64,000 bases of DNA, from positions 44,149,001 to 44,213,000 of the forward strand of contig NC_092524.1 of assembly GCF_037038585.1 (NCBI RefSeq), written 5' to 3'. This document shows positions 62,848 to 64,000 of this stretch, piece after piece. A program made the position numbers and the translations under genes. Origin of the DNA: Patagioenas fasciata. Taxonomy: Eukaryota > Chordata > Aves > Columbiformes > Columbidae. Numbering within the stretch: the stretch's first letter is position 1; each line of letters starts with the position of its first letter. The notes below the pieces were generated by a model that saw only the letters and a program-made list of their open reading frames with translations, was not told the origin of the DNA and ran no database searches.

Positions 62848-64000
62848 CTATATACACCAGTACAAATAAGAAATCAGGGAAAGTGCTTGAATAACTTTTT
62901 ATACTAAAGATTGCTAAATTTACAGATGAATTCTTTGAGTCCAACAATTAACCAGAAGCTGAAACAAAATGAGTGGACATGATAATAAAAAGGAAGGGTA
63001 ATTAATATGATTCAGGGTAAAATCTGATTGATAAACCAGTGTCATCAGTGAAGGCAATAGACAACTTTCTGCAGGTGGTTGAAATGTCTGACAAGGTCCC
63101 TGGTCACACACCATTTGCAGCTATAGTACAGCAGCTGGGACTTGTTTCCCCATGTAAGATTTGAACTGATCAAAAGATCAGCCTTAGAGAGCATCTGATT
63201 TATGCTACATAGTATTCTATAAACAGAAATCACTGTTTATCACAACTAACTACTGATAGTCTGGTTCTGAACAGTAGTGACAACCAAGGCCTTCGCAAGA
63301 TTTTACTTCTTCTCTTGCCAGCCATTTCCATTTATTTCTAGGTCTGTTAAGTAAGACAATTCTATTCCACAAACTACTGAAACAAGCACGAATAGCTTTT
63401 TTTGCCATTCATCTATTTCCTCACTTCAGATAAACAATTTTGCAGGTAGCTTCCCTCCCTCAGTTCTGCTCTCTACTTGTCACTCAGCAGCTACTAATTA
63501 AATTGGCTAACCTCTCACTCTTCATATTGCTGTCTCCTAATGTAAAGGGGAAAGAGCTGTACTAGCACCAGAAGAAGCTGTTCTGAAAAACAGCAGGTGA
63601 GTCAAGAACAACTCTCTCAGTCACCATAAATAAAAACTGGTGAGCAGGTAGCTGAGGCTGGTTACCTACTCAGATGAAAACCTTTTGCACAGCTGTTGGG
63701 GTAAGCAACAAATGATCTCAAGCCCTTCCTCAGGAATGCTGACTTGGACAGGAGTTGATCTGGAATTGCACACTTTCATCCTCTTCCCTTATGCTGTAGT
63801 TTAGCTGACTTTCAAACAAAATTATGCCATCTATTACAGGAACAACCTGGAAGCACGGGCCCCTCCTTAGCTACCCCCCCATACACATAACTCCAAAGTT
63901 ACTACACTGTAACCTTAATGCTAGCCAGTCACTTGCAAATTCTATTTCCATGCAAAACTCCTTACTTTTGAGAAAGCTACACAGCTGTCTAGCCCTGACT

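Larger units (their letters stand above)
59660..64000 (-). other. MBIP: MBIP gene, 3' portion (exons, introns, 3' UTR), cut by the window edge
   Basis: Extent of the MBIP transcription unit visible here, transcribed right to left. The right limit is the window edge and the left limit is the estimated cleavage site. It holds three coding exons separated by introns of 1,427 bp (61,323-62,749) and 1,096 bp (60,188-61,283), and a 3' UTR of about 415 bases. From 62,848 to 64,000 I found no further exon matching the upstream part of the protein, so that stretch is read as intron. The human protein is about 344 residues, so the 81 residues seen here are roughly the last quarter. The larger intron carries a mariner-type palindrome at 62,508-62,585. 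The smaller may carry an old CR1 remnant near 60.6-60.9 kb. Confidence 0.85.

Noticed and set aside
62848..64000. Further upstream MBIP exons
   Set aside because: I looked on the minus strand for the segment that precedes the GPVPRD block in the protein and found no matching open stretch with splice sites. The frames at 62,920-63,233 do not resemble MBIP.

Overview
The window is bird chromosomal DNA. Three things point to this: CR1 non-LTR retrotransposons of several ages (the main avian LINE), one of which ends in the octamer tail typical of bird CR1; a short palindromic mariner-type element flanked by TA; and, at the right edge, the last three coding exons of a vertebrate gene recognisable as MBIP (MAP3K12-binding inhibitory protein 1), read on the minus strand with clean GT-AG splice sites. 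The species cannot be fixed from the sequence.

Layout. From 1 to about 59,650 I find no convincing protein-coding gene. It is AT-rich intergenic sequence with only short, unconvincing open frames. It holds mononucleotide tracts, simple repeats (GT-rich at 5.4 kb, TTC at 22.1 kb, AAAAC at 26.9 kb, CA at 37.4 kb, A/C-rich at 40.4 kb), a short young CR1 fragment at 18.2 kb, a 1.6-kb CR1 with a broken reverse transcriptase frame at 24.4-26.0 kb, and an old, strongly diverged CR1 at 34.6-35.1 kb. Two or three old palindromic repeats of a type I associate with archosaurs and turtles may also be present. From about 59,660 to the right edge lies the 3' part of MBIP: a 3' UTR with an AATAAA signal, the final exon, a 39-bp exon and a 98-bp exon, with introns of 1,096 and 1,427 bp. 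The remaining 5' exons and the promoter lie to the right of the window.

Context. In human, MBIP lies between NKX2-1 (on its 5' side) and a long gene-poor interval towards BRMS1L (on its 3' side). If synteny holds, which is inference, the left 59 kb here is that gene-poor interval. In other amniotes such sequence would be expected to carry noncoding regulatory elements rather than genes. One compact candidate for such an element is noted near 15.84-16.12 kb.

I found no CRISPR array, operon, tRNA, rRNA or novel multi-gene system. The points most worth a second look are a cryptic spliced open exon at 58,789-58,980, the mariner-type palindrome inside an MBIP intron, a coding-like frame overlapping an old repeat at 31.2-31.5 kb, and a 134-bp almost pure pyrimidine tract next to a perfect hairpin at 22.1-22.3 kb.
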